From: Candidatus Coatesbacteria bacterium
Lineage (GTDB): Bacteria > RBG-13-66-14
Direction: 5' to 3'
Assembly: GCA_014728225.1 (NCBI GenBank)
Contig: WJLX01000043.1
Location: 1-36,043, forward strand
Length of the DNA: 36,043 nucleotides
In this document: in pieces, positions 6,623 through 15,053 of the stretch
Position numbering within the stretch: position 1 is the first letter of the stretch
Layout of the letters: each line of letters opens with the position of its first letter
Program-made: the position numbers and the translations under genes
The notes under the pieces: model-generated
Told to the model about the DNA's origin: nothing
Databases searched by the model: none
The model's input: the letters and a program-made list of their open reading frames with translations, nothing else

Positions 6623-7603
6623 TTAGACCTCGAACAGGCTGCGCTTGGCGGCGATGGCCTTGCCGGCGGCGGAGAGGGCGCTGATGCCGTTGGGGCAGCG
6701 GGCGGCGCAACGGGCGCAACCCACGCAGTACTTGGCCAGCTCCTCGACGCGCTCGTAGTTGCCCAGCCGGGTCTCGAGCACCATGGTCATCGGCAGGGGG
6801 ACGTCGTCCTCGACGCGGCCGACGGGACAGACGCCGACGCAGGCCTGGCAGTTGTAGCAGTTGAGGCTCTCGCCGGTGTCGCGGACGACGACGCCGGAGA
6901 TCATGAAGTCGAGGAGGAAGATGATGCCGTAGATGATGCAGAGCTGGAAGATCATCTCGCGGCTGAACTCGCCGTAGGTCAGCCACTGGAGCGCCTCGAC
7001 GTAGAAGGGCTGCTCGCCGGCGCCGCCGGCCTGTTGCAGGGCCTCGTAGGCGGCGGCCTTGACGCCGTCGGAGGTGTAGGTGGCCCCGGAGACGGCGTCG
7101 ACGTCGAGGGTCCGGGCGGCGGCGATCCGTTCGGGCAGTTGTTCGAGGGCCTCGTCGACGGCGGGCCGGCCCTGGGATTCGCTTTCGGCGGTGACGGCGA
7201 GTTCGACGATCCCGCCGCTGGAGACCTCGGCGGTCACTTCGAGGGGGTCGACGGCGTTCTTGCCCACTCCGTTGCCGACGTAGGTGCCGGGCTGCAGGGC
7301 CTCGAAGTCGATGCGCTCGGCTTGTTCGAGCAGGTAGAAAGCGCCGGTCAGTACGGCGGGGACGCTCAGCACCAGGGCGACCAGCACCAGGCGGTTCTTC
7401 TTGGCCCAGCGTCGACCCGGACCGAGGAAGAGGAAACTGAAGCCCAGGATCAGCACCAGCAGCAGGCGCGCCGGGGGGAAGAAGACGGCCACCACGATCG
7501 TCGCCAAAGCGATGCGCCAGGAGCGCCGCGGTAGCAGCTTGGCCGCCAGGTAGCCCTCGCCGCGGTTACGGGGGCGCTCGACTGTCGCCTCAGCGGTCGG
7601 CAA
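6623..7603 (-). CDS. Membrane FMN-binding / dicluster 4Fe-4S electron-transfer protein
   Basis: The 326-aa protein has hydrophobic segments at about 31-62 (probably two helices split by PP) and 71-90, then an FMN-binding domain (about 100-195) with the flavinylation motif DAVSGATYTS (170-178; Thr175 is the expected FMN-linked residue), another helix at about 217-240, and two ferredoxin clusters: C249-C252-C255-C259 and C293-C296-C299-C303. Positive-inside reasoning puts the flavin domain outside and the Fe-S clusters inside, as in the NosR/RnfG style of transmembrane electron transfer. Covalent FMN attachment would need ApbE, which is not in the window. The start is TTG, fixed by AGGAGG six bases upstream, and overlaps the preceding gene by 14 bp, so translation is probably coupled. 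It is last in the operon. Confidence 0.88.
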   Translation of the reverse strand: MPTAEATVERPRNRGEGYLAAKLLPRRSWRIALATIVVAVFFPPARLLLVLILGFSFLFLGPGRRWAKKNRLVLVALVLSVPAVLTGAFYLLEQAERIDFEALQPGTYVGNGVGKNAVDPLEVTAEVSSGGIVELAVTAESESQGRPAVDEALEQLPERIAAARTLDVDAVSGATYTSDGVKAAAYEALQQAGGAGEQPFYVEALQWLTYGEFSREMIFQLCIIYGIIFLLDFMISGVVVRDTGESLNCYNCQACVGVCPVGRVEDDVPLPMTMVLETRLGNYERVEELAKYCVGCARCAARCPNGISALSAAGKAIAAKRSLFEV

Positions 7604-8255
7604 CCTGGACCTCCTCGCCGGCCCGGCTCTCGATGATGGCCAGCATTTCGTCGTACAGGCGGGCGACCTTCTCGTAGCCTTCGCGGGCGTAGCGCGCCCG
7701 GGCGGCCTCGACGGTCAGCGGTTCCCGGGTCTGGGGATCGATGAAGCCCTGCTCGAGGACCAGCTCGGGTGAGACCTTGCCGTCGGCCAGGGCCTCCAGG
7801 GTCAATTCCTGCATCCGGGCGGCGATCTCCGGGATGTTGATCTCCAGGATGCACCACTTGGTGCAGTTGCCGCACTGGATGCAGCGCAGGCCGCCCTGGC
7901 GGATGAAGCGCTCATAGTCGGCGGTCCGGCTGGCCACGACCATCTCGACGGGGTAGATGAACTCGGGGCAGTTCTCGCCCTCGGGCTGGGAGAGGACGCG
8001 CATGCAACTGCGGTCCTCCAGGCAGTAGACGGAGTAGCCCGTACCGATGAAGACGGCTTTGAAGATGACGAAGGTAAGCGCCAGGGCGATGATCACCATG
8101 GCGATGCGGTTGAGGTGCTTGGTCAGCATCCGGTGCTGACTCTTGGAGATGAACTGGTAGCGCCGGACGCCGGGCAGGACCTCGATCTCCTCCCGCGGCC
8201 GGTCGTAGACCAGCTGCTCCTTGTCTTGACCCGACTGTTTGTTCTTGTCGGCCAT
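7590..8255 (-). CDS. Membrane-anchored 4Fe-4S protein (HdrC-like)
   Basis: The 221-aa protein has a charged N-terminal tail, one membrane helix (about 50-71), three extra cysteines (78, 84, 96) and a single complete cluster motif CIQCGNCTKWC (C125, C128, C131, C135), followed by a helical region (about 140-215). The motif and length resemble the ferredoxin-like subunit HdrC, but only one cluster is visible and no CCG-type HdrB partner is nearby. It most likely passes electrons to or from the flavin/Fe-S protein encoded by the overlapping next gene. The start is ATG at 8255 with only a weak ribosome binding site, 16 bases after the small membrane protein. Partner and direction of electron flow are inferred. 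Confidence 0.8.
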   Translation of the reverse strand: MADKNKQSGQDKEQLVYDRPREEIEVLPGVRRYQFISKSQHRMLTKHLNRIAMVIIALALTFVIFKAVFIGTGYSVYCLEDRSCMRVLSQPEGENCPEFIYPVEMVVASRTADYERFIRQGGLRCIQCGNCTKWCILEINIPEIAARMQELTLEALADGKVSPELVLEQGFIDPQTREPLTVEAARARYAREGYEKVARLYDEMLAIIESRAGEEVQVADR

Positions 8256-8271
8256 GGTTTGCTCGGGGGTT

Positions 8272-8424
8272 CTAGGTCAGCAGGTAGAGGACGGCGACGA
8301 TCACCCCGCCCAGGGCGCCCTGGAGGATGGCCTTGCGGGTGCGGAAATCCATCGCGTAGGCGATGATGGCCCCGGAGACGGCGCCGCCGAAGAGAAAGGC
8401 CAGCCATTTGGTCAGCTCGGTCAT
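8272..8424 (-). CDS. 50-aa two-helix membrane protein related to the transporter tail
   Basis: A short frame, ATG at 8422-8424 to TAG at 8272-8274, encodes 50 residues: MTELTKWLAFLFGGAVSG, a helix, a short loop DFRTRK, and a second helix LQGALGGVIVAVLYLLT. AGGGAGG lies eight bases upstream of the ATG. It fits tightly between the transporter gene (10 bp upstream) and the 4Fe-4S gene (16 bp downstream), so it is a real operon member. Its FGGAVSG and QGALGG segments match LGGAVAG and QGAVGG in the last 58 residues of the 606-aa transporter, suggesting it arose by duplication of that tail. Function is unknown; it may be a small subunit. Confidence 0.8.
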   Translation of the reverse strand: MTELTKWLAFLFGGAVSGAIIAYAMDFRTRKAILQGALGGVIVAVLYLLT

Positions 8425-8434
8425 CGTCGCCTCC

Positions 8435-10255
8435 CTAGGTCGCCAGGAGCAGGGCCCCGGCGATCGCTCCGCCGACGGCTCCCTGGGCCAGGGTGGTCAG
8501 GAAGGGGGCCGTGCCGGCGATGGCGAAGAAGCCGCTGGGATCGGGATAGAACAGGGCGATGCTCATCAGTACGCCGGCGACGGCGCCGCCCAGCAGGAAG
8601 GTGATCCAGGTGGCGGTGTTCTGCTCGCGCTCCTGGGTCGGAGTGCGGCGCTTCTTGAAGGTGTTGGGGTTGATCAGCTTGACCACCCCGAAACTGAACA
8701 GGAAGACCACGGCCAGCAGGCCGAAGTAGATCGCCAGGTTGGAGAGGGTGAAGGGGTTGTGGCTCAGGACGAGGAAGCGCATCGTCAGGGCCGCCAGGGG
8801 GGTCATGCCGACGAGGATGCCGAAGCTCTGGGCGTTGCGCAGGTAGCCGATCTCGGAGCGCACCATCCCCTCGGAGATGGTGCCGATGCCCCCGATGGGA
8901 CTGGGTCCGCAACTGGCCGCGGCGTTGACGATGAAGGCGGCCAGCACGCAGGCCAACTGATCACCGGAGAGCAGGCCGGAGGCGCCGGGCATCCAGCCCG
9001 ACTTGGGTCCCATGGCGACGACGACGGGCAGCAGGGCCGCCGCCAGGATCCGCCCGCAGGGCATGGGCAGGATGGTCTCGAGCTGGACGAACAGGGCGAT
9101 CATCCCCGCCACGCCCAGGCCGATACCGAGGATCTTGAACTCGGCCAGCCAGCGCAGCAGGTCGCTGAGGGCCTCGAAGCCGCCGGAGACGGCCAGGGAG
9201 CCGGCCATCAGAAAACCGGCCACCAGGGCCGTTATCGGGTGGAGGATGATCCCGGCGATCACCTGGCGGATCGACAGCCGGGCGATGACCATGATCAGCA
9301 CCGTGGCCACCAGCAGGGTGGTGGTGATCGGCGTCTTGCCGAAGAGGTTGAAGACGGCGCCGATCAGGGCCAGCAGGAAGATGCCCAGGGAGATGTAGCC
9401 GACGAGGGGGGCCTTGAACTTCTCGGCGATGGCCTTCTCTTCCTCGGGCGTCGGCTGGGCGGGTTCCTCGGCGACGACGGCGTCGTCGGCCGTGGCGGCG
9501 CCGACGGACTTCGGGGATGGCGAGCCTTCCGCGGCGAGCTTGGAGGGGCCCGCGCTCAGGCGGATCTTCTCGTCCATGTCGAAGCGGGTGATGAACAGGC
9601 TGATGAACAGCGCCGTGAAGGCGGTGCCGATCATGATGCCGAATTCCTGGGCGTTGGTCAGCAGGCCCAGCTCCTGGAGGAAGCCCTCGCCGATCTGGCC
9701 GATGCCGCCGATCTGGCTGGGTCCGCAACTGGCCGCGGCGTTGACCGCCAGGGCCGTCACCAGGACCACCATCTGCTTCTTGGTGATCAACCGGGTGCCC
9801 TCGGGCCCCAGGGTGATGATCACCGGCAGCAGGGCCGCCGCCTGGATGCGCCCGCAGGGCATGGCGAAGATGGTGGCGAACTGGGCGATGAAGACCAGGG
9901 TGCCCGCCATCCCCAGCGGGGTGCCGCGCATCTTGTTGATGACCACCCGCAGGGCGGCGAAACCGCCGGAGCCCTCCAGGGCGCCGGCGATCAAAAAGCC
10001 GCCGGCCATGGCCATGATCGGCAGCAGGATCACGTTGGAGCCCACCGCCGAAGGCAGGCTGAGCAGCTCGGACAGGTTGCCTCCGTCCAGCCATTTGCCT
10101 AGGGCCGCCAGCAGGATATTCACCAGCGCCCCCAGGACCAGCAGCGTCTGGAGGGGCAGGGGGATCAACCGCCGGCCGCCGACCATCAGCAGGGGACCGA
10201 GGACGCAAAAAATAAAAACAACCAGGGACAGGATGCTGATAACCTCAGAGGCCAA
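8435..10255 (-). CDS. Polytopic membrane protein with internal duplication, putative transporter
   Basis: The 606-aa protein is almost wholly membrane-embedded and built from two homologous halves. Half one contains MPCGRI (132-137) and NAAASCGPS-x-IGGIG (172-186); half two repeats both (398-403 and 444-458). A charged, acidic and proline-rich linker (about 227-283) joins the halves, as expected for an ion-transporter-like fold in which the two polar hairpins meet in the membrane. A separate two-helix tail (about 549-606) follows. I do not recognise a named family and cannot give a substrate. The start is TTG at 10255, with AGGAG five bases upstream. It leads an operon with a 50-aa membrane protein and two Fe-S proteins, so coupling of transport to redox chemistry is a reasonable guess. 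Confidence 0.8.
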   Translation of the reverse strand: MASEVISILSLVVFIFCVLGPLLMVGGRRLIPLPLQTLLVLGALVNILLAALGKWLDGGNLSELLSLPSAVGSNVILLPIMAMAGGFLIAGALEGSGGFAALRVVINKMRGTPLGMAGTLVFIAQFATIFAMPCGRIQAAALLPVIITLGPEGTRLITKKQMVVLVTALAVNAAASCGPSQIGGIGQIGEGFLQELGLLTNAQEFGIMIGTAFTALFISLFITRFDMDEKIRLSAGPSKLAAEGSPSPKSVGAATADDAVVAEEPAQPTPEEEKAIAEKFKAPLVGYISLGIFLLALIGAVFNLFGKTPITTTLLVATVLIMVIARLSIRQVIAGIILHPITALVAGFLMAGSLAVSGGFEALSDLLRWLAEFKILGIGLGVAGMIALFVQLETILPMPCGRILAAALLPVVVAMGPKSGWMPGASGLLSGDQLACVLAAFIVNAAASCGPSPIGGIGTISEGMVRSEIGYLRNAQSFGILVGMTPLAALTMRFLVLSHNPFTLSNLAIYFGLLAVVFLFSFGVVKLINPNTFKKRRTPTQEREQNTATWITFLLGGAVAGVLMSIALFYPDPSGFFAIAGTAPFLTTLAQGAVGGAIAGALLLAT

Positions 10256-10337
10256 GGCAGCTCCTGGGTGTTTTACTCACGGTTGGCAGGCTTGTCGCTC
10301 AGCGCAAACGGGTTGCCGGGAGGGGTAGCCGAGGGAA

Positions 10338-10365
10338 GAAACCGCGCTTTTCCCGGAAAACGGTT
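10338..10365 (-). terminator. Terminator of the response-regulator gene
   Basis: AACCG and CGGTT (10340-10344 and 10361-10365) with inner TTTT/AAAA pairing form a hairpin that overlaps the stop codon of the regulator gene. On the minus strand it is followed by TCTTCCC. It separates the regulator from the transporter operon. Confidence 0.45.
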
Positions 10366-10748
10366 CAGTCAGCACCCTGCGACGACCGACGGCGATGGAC
10401 CTCTTCCACCTTGCGGGCCACTTCTAGCGGGTCGAAGGGTTTGTGCATGATCATCTCGGCGCCGATCTCGCGGCTGATGCGGGTGGTCAGCTTGTCGTCG
10501 AGGGCGGTGAGAATGACCACGGGCAGGGCGGCCAGTTCCGGGTCCTCGGCCAGGGTGTGGTAGGTGGCGAAGCCGTCGGCGCCGGGCATCATGATGTCCA
10601 GCATGACGATGTCCGGTTTCTGATTCCGGACCACGGGGATGACCTTGAGCGGGTCCGATAGGGTGACGGCCTGATGGCCCAGACGCTTGAACGCCAGGGA
10701 AAGGGTCTCGAGAATGTGATCTTCGTCGTCGACGATCAAGACTTTCAT
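10365..10748 (-). CDS. Single-domain CheY-like response regulator
   Basis: From ATG at 10748 the protein is 127 aa, exactly one receiver domain. Acidic residues DDE (7-9), phospho-acceptor D51 in VMLDIMMPG, the switch T81 and the conserved K103 (HKP) are all present. There is no output domain, so it acts through a partner protein, as in CheY or Spo0F-like relays. A longer frame upstream is arginine-rich and unlikely to be translated. No histidine kinase is in the window. A REC-GGDEF gene lies 146 bp upstream on the same strand. It ends before the redox operon with a terminator in between, so a link to that operon is unproven. Confidence 0.9.
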   Translation of the reverse strand: MKVLIVDDEDHILETLSLAFKRLGHQAVTLSDPLKVIPVVRNQKPDIVMLDIMMPGADGFATYHTLAEDPELAALPVVILTALDDKLTTRISREIGAEMIMHKPFDPLEVARKVEEVHRRRSSQGAD

Positions 10749-10894
10749 TGCGTCGCCGTTTCTCCTGCGGCGCCGTTGCCGAGATGGGGAACCGGCCACG
10801 GTTCCGATACCCCCATTTCTCCAGCGCCAAGGTCAATAATACAAGCTCAAATCCCTTTCGGCAAGCATTCGAGGGGTGATGAGATGTGTTTGCT

Positions 10895-11896
<1,002 letters not shown>

Positions 11897-11992
11897 GGGT
11901 CGGGGGTCTCCCAGCGGGGCCGGTGCGAGAAGGGCGGCTGACGTGCAGACGGTGGAACAGGTAGGCGGTCGCGAAGGGACAAAGCGCTCTAA

Positions 11993-12006
11993 GTGATAAA
12001 TATCAC
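11993..12006. promoter_or_regulatory. CRP/FNR-like palindromic operator
   Basis: The perfect palindromic arms GTGATA and TATCAC, separated by AA, form GTGA-N6-TCAC, which also reads TGAT-N4-ATCA. This combines the core of CRP and FNR-family sites. It lies six bases after the nadD stop codon and upstream of the REC-GGDEF gene, and stands out as AT-rich in GC-rich DNA. No CRP/FNR gene is in the window. Confidence 0.45.
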
Positions 12007-12011
12007 AAGCT

Positions 12012-12590
12012 TTAGCCGCGACGATACAACCTGCTCTCGGCAATATAGCCAATTACAGGGTCCGGGGTCAAGTAACGTAGTGAACGCCCCGCCACGACGT
12101 GTTTGCGCAACAGGGTGCTGGAAACGCCGAAGGGCGGCATCTCGAGGGCCCGGGTCCGGGTTCCCGGCGGTAGCACGCCCTCGTCGATCGTCACCCCGGG
12201 GCGGGGCACGTAGGCGAAGCGCACCAGGCGGACCAGCTCGCCGATGCGGTGCCAATCCTCCAGTTCGACGAGGTTGTCGGCGCCGACGAGGAGCCAGGGT
12301 TGTTCCAGCCCCAGGCGCTCGACAGTTTCGATGGTGTAGGACAACCCGCCGCGACGCAGCTCGAGTTCGGTCAGCGCGAAGGCCGGATTATCGGCCAGGG
12401 CCAGCTCGAGCATCGCCAGCCGGTCGGCCGCCGAGGCCCGGGGAGATCGATCGCGGTGGGGACCCCGGGCCGCCGGGACGAAGATAATCCGCCCCAGCTC
12501 CAACTGATCCCGGGCCGTCTCGGCGAGTAACAGGTGACCGTAGTGGATGGGATCGAAGGTGCCGCCGAAGATTGCCGTCTCACCAGACAT
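12012..12590 (-). CDS. nadD: Nicotinate-nucleotide adenylyltransferase
   Basis: NadD joins ATP and nicotinate mononucleotide to make deamido-NAD in NAD biosynthesis. The nucleotidyltransferase signature GGTFDPIHYGH lies at the N-terminus (about residues 9-19). It is followed by FVPAARGPHR (substrate loop), LVGADNLVELEDW in the middle, and the C-terminal ISSxxLR-like VSSTLLRKHV with SLRYLTPDPVIGYI. At 192 aa it has normal length. I chose the ATG at 12590; GGAGG lies 12 bases upstream, while a TTG four codons earlier is too close to it. A TATAAT near 12717-12722 may be its -10 element. Confidence 0.96.
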   Translation of the reverse strand: MSGETAIFGGTFDPIHYGHLLLAETARDQLELGRIIFVPAARGPHRDRSPRASAADRLAMLELALADNPAFALTELELRRGGLSYTIETVERLGLEQPWLLVGADNLVELEDWHRIGELVRLVRFAYVPRPGVTIDEGVLPPGTRTRALEMPPFGVSSTLLRKHVVAGRSLRYLTPDPVIGYIAESRLYRRG

Positions 12591-12716
12591 CGAGCGCCGC
12601 AACCTCCGCTTCGGTTCTCCGTCGTTCCCTGCTGCTTCGCTGTCGGTGTGCCGATCACGGGCCGTTGCTTGCTGGGCTCGTGTAACCCGCGCATCTTACG
12701 CCGACGGTGGGCGGCC

Positions 12717-12722
12717 ATTATA
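12717..12722 (-). promoter_or_regulatory. Probable -10 element for nadD
   Basis: The minus strand reads TATAAT in a short AT-rich patch (12715-12740), about 127 bases before the nadD ATG. The -35 region is weak (TGTTAT at 17 bases). No other gene lies in the 12591-12891 gap, which otherwise holds only the bamD terminator and GC-rich sequence. Confidence 0.4.
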
Positions 12723-12848
12723 ATACAAATCGAGCTAAATAACATTGGGGGGCGTCGGGGAGGGGACCCGGAGGAGACCTTGGGTCGCCGTCCAGCGCCG
12801 GCGTTTCAAGTTCGCCGGCGGTCGGGCGGCGTCGGCGCCGGAAGAAGA

Positions 12849-12868
12849 GCGCGCCCCGGGGGGCGCGC
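12849..12868 (-). terminator. Terminator of the bamD-like gene
   Basis: GCGCGCCCC and GGGGCGCGC form a nine-base perfect stem. On the minus strand it is followed by TCTTCTTCC, a pyrimidine-rich tail. It lies 23 bases beyond the stop codon of the lipoprotein gene. Confidence 0.65.
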
Positions 12869-12891
12869 CGTGAGTCCGCAGGAGGGCGGGG

Positions 12892-13683
12892 TCAGGCCTC
12901 GTCGACGTCGTCTTCGCCGGCGTAGCCCAGCTCGTTCAGGCTGTCGCGGGCGTCCTCGGCGTAGGGGTTGTCGGGGTGTTCGTCGAGGATGCGCTGGAAA
13001 CTGTCGCGGGCCTCGGCGGGGCGTTCCAGCTCCCGCAGGGCCTCGCCGCGGCGCCAGAGGACCTCGGGCAGGTAGCTGCTGTCGGGGAAGCGCTCCAGCA
13101 GCAGGTCGGCGTAGTAGATCACCGGGACGGGCTCGCCCATTCGCCGGTAGATGTAGGTGGTGTAGGCCAGCTTGCGTGACTGGATGTCGAGGACCTCGGC
13201 GATGGCGGCCTCGACCTCCGGGGTGAGTTCGGAGCCCGGGAACAGCTTGAGGGTGCGGCGGAACTCGCCCAGAGCCTGGTCCAGCATCGAGGTGTCGCGC
13301 TGGAAGCCCGGAGAGCGCTCCAGGTAGCAGCGGCCGATCAGGTAACGGGCGTCGTCGGTGTAGGGGGAGTTGGGGAAGCTGGTGGCCAGGTCCTCGAAGA
13401 TGGCCTGGGCGTCGAGGTACAGCTCGTCACGGAAGTAGGACAGCGCCAGGTAGTACTGGGCGTCGTCGGCGTAGGTGACGTTCTCCGGATAGACGGTGGC
13501 GTTCTCGAAGCAGATCCGCGCCGTTTCGTAATCCTCTTCGTCGAAGTAGCGCTGACCCATCTCGAACCATTCCTGGGCGGTCAGGCTGAACAGGTCGGGC
13601 AGCTCGACGCCGCAGCCCGTCAACAGCGCCGTCAGCGCCAGGGCGCCGAGCAGGAGGGGGAATGCTGGATGGTTTCTCGCCAA
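12892..13683 (-). CDS. bamD: Outer-membrane assembly lipoprotein, BamD-like
   Basis: The 263-aa product has a lipoprotein signal peptide ending in LLTGC (lipidated Cys24), then repeated TPR helices: YFDEEDYETARICFENATVYPEN, YLDAQAIFEDLATSFPNSPYTDDARYLIGRCYL, FRRTLKLFPGSE, and a C-terminal RDSFQRILDEHPDNPYAEDA. The DARYLIGRCYL-type second repeat and overall length match BamD, the essential lipoprotein of the BAM complex that inserts beta-barrels into the outer membrane. A YbgF/CpoB-like TPR lipoprotein is the main alternative. The next gene upstream ends two bases before this start and also encodes TPRs, so the two are co-transcribed. Confidence 0.8.
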   Translation of the reverse strand: MARNHPAFPLLLGALALTALLTGCGVELPDLFSLTAQEWFEMGQRYFDEEDYETARICFENATVYPENVTYADDAQYYLALSYFRDELYLDAQAIFEDLATSFPNSPYTDDARYLIGRCYLERSPGFQRDTSMLDQALGEFRRTLKLFPGSELTPEVEAAIAEVLDIQSRKLAYTTYIYRRMGEPVPVIYYADLLLERFPDSSYLPEVLWRRGEALRELERPAEARDSFQRILDEHPDNPYAEDARDSLNELGYAGEDDVDEA

Positions 13684-13685
13684 GG

Positions 13686-14393
13686 CTAGTCCTTGAGGTG
13701 GTTGTTGATGTAGGCCAGGTAGAGGTCGACGGTGCGGCCGATCTCCTCGTCGAGGAGCTTGGCGCTCTGCAGGTGCTCCCGCGCCGCCTGGTGTTCACCC
13801 TCGCCGAAGAGGACGATGCCCAGCTCGAGATGGCCGCGGCCGTAGCGGGGGTTGATCTCCAGGGCTCGCTCCAGGGACTCGCGGGCTTCGCGGTGCCTGC
13901 CGGTGTGGCGCAGCAGGGAGCCGCGGAAGGTGTGCAGATCGGGGTAGTTGGGCGCCAGCTCCAGGGCGGCGTCGATGAGCCGCTCGGCGGCGGCGCTGCG
14001 ACCGGCCTGCATCTCCAGGCGGGCCAGTTCGAGGTAAGAGTTGGCCAGGCGCGAAGCCAGACCGGGTTGCAGCTCGGGTCCGTCGGTCAGGGGCTCGAAG
14101 AGCTTCTCCCGTTCCCCCTCCACCTCGTCGTAGCGTCCCAGGTCGCTCAGGGTGATCAACAGATTCAGCCGGGCTTCCTCGTAGGCCGGGTTGAGCTCCA
14201 GGGCCTTGCGGTAGTACCCGGCGGCGCTCTCGTACTCCCCGCGCAGGGAGTGGCACATCCCGATCAGGTTGTAAACGTCGGGATAGGTCAAGCCTTCGCC
14301 CACGGCCATGCGCAGCTCGTTGAGAGCCTCGACGTACTGGCCGCGGTCGATCAAGCGGCGGGCGGCCTGGATGCGATCGTCTGCCTTGGACAC
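13686..14393 (-). CDS. TPR-repeat protein
   Basis: From GTG at 14393 the product is 235 aa and almost entirely tetratricopeptide repeats, for example AARRLIDRGQYVEALNELR, AAGYYRKALELNPAYEEARL, AERLIDAALELAPNYPDLHT and SLERALEINPRYGRGHLELG. No signal peptide or membrane segment is visible, so it is probably a cytoplasmic scaffold. The GTG is set by GGGGGAG five bases upstream; a longer frame reaching 14513 has a proline-rich start without TPR character. It precedes the bamD-like gene by two bases. No specific function can be assigned. Confidence 0.85.
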   Translation of the reverse strand: MSKADDRIQAARRLIDRGQYVEALNELRMAVGEGLTYPDVYNLIGMCHSLRGEYESAAGYYRKALELNPAYEEARLNLLITLSDLGRYDEVEGEREKLFEPLTDGPELQPGLASRLANSYLELARLEMQAGRSAAAERLIDAALELAPNYPDLHTFRGSLLRHTGRHREARESLERALEINPRYGRGHLELGIVLFGEGEHQAAREHLQSAKLLDEEIGRTVDLYLAYINNHLKD

Positions 14394-14472
14394 GCAGTCT
14401 CCCCCTTGAGTATTGCCTCTATACCACTGATGGTCAGCCTGGGGGGAGTATAGAACCTGAGACGGGGCCCCG

Positions 14473-14949
14473 TCAACGGCTGTCGGGGTTCTCGGGGTCG
14501 GAGCCGGGTTCATCGTCGGGCGGTCGTGGCGCGAAGGCCGGGGCGAAGGGATAGCTCATCGCGTAGACCAGCAGGATGCCGCCGATGGCGGCGGCGGCCC
14601 AAGTCCAGTCCGTTTCCCGGGCCAGGGCGTTGACGATCAGGGAGTAGATGGCGGCGACGACGACCAGGGCCCCGGTGCCGAGGGCGGCCCAGCGTCCCCA
14701 GGGGCGCAGGGCGACCAGGCCGACACCCGTAACGGCCATGCCCGCCGTCAACAGCCAGTAGAGGATGCGCCAGAAGCCCACGGCGGGCAGGGGGGGGCGG
14801 TCGAACCAGGCCAGCGGGGGGTGGACGCTCAGGCCGACGGCCTGCAGCACGGCGCCGGCCAGCGCCAGACAACCCACCGCGCGCAGCACGCTGCGGGCGA
14901 TGGTCCAGGGGTAGGGGGGGCGTTCCTCGGGTCGGATGATATTGGGCAT
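14473..14949 (-). CDS. Hypothetical four-helix membrane protein
   Basis: The 158-aa protein has four predicted membrane segments (about 17-42, 58-80, 87-110 and 118-137), a proline-rich first loop and a disordered acidic tail (PDDEPGSDPENPDSR). AGGTG lies five bases before the ATG. I do not recognise a family. It is divergent from lpxB across a 104-bp gap, and 80 bp ahead of the TPR gene on the same strand. It may belong to the TPR-bamD transcription unit, but nothing in the sequence shows a shared role. Confidence 0.75.
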   Translation of the reverse strand: MPNIIRPEERPPYPWTIARSVLRAVGCLALAGAVLQAVGLSVHPPLAWFDRPPLPAVGFWRILYWLLTAGMAVTGVGLVALRPWGRWAALGTGALVVVAAIYSLIVNALARETDWTWAAAAIGGILLVYAMSYPFAPAFAPRPPDDEPGSDPENPDSR

Positions 14950-15017
14950 GGCTCACCTGAGATAAGTAAACGTCCGGCGGCGGCCGGGGGTTCCCGGACG
15001 GCGGCGTCCGGCGACCT

Positions 15018-15047
15018 TTGACCGGGCGCGCGGGGCTGGGGTATCAT
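15018..15047 (+). promoter_or_regulatory. Promoter of lpxB-msbA (apparently leaderless)
   Basis: TTGACC (15018-15023), an 18-base spacer and TATCAT (15042-15047) resemble a sigma-70 promoter. Transcription would start six to eight bases later, at or next to the lpxB ATG at 15054. No Shine-Dalgarno sequence lies between the promoter and the ATG. Confidence 0.55.
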
Positions 15048-15053
15048 CGCCGC

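Noticed and set aside
8363-10102. 579-codon open frame on the plus strand opposite the transporter gene
   Set aside because: Its composition (Gln, Gly, Asp, His-rich with no domain) is that of the antisense of a hydrophobic GC-rich gene. The minus-strand product has clear membrane helices and repeated motifs.
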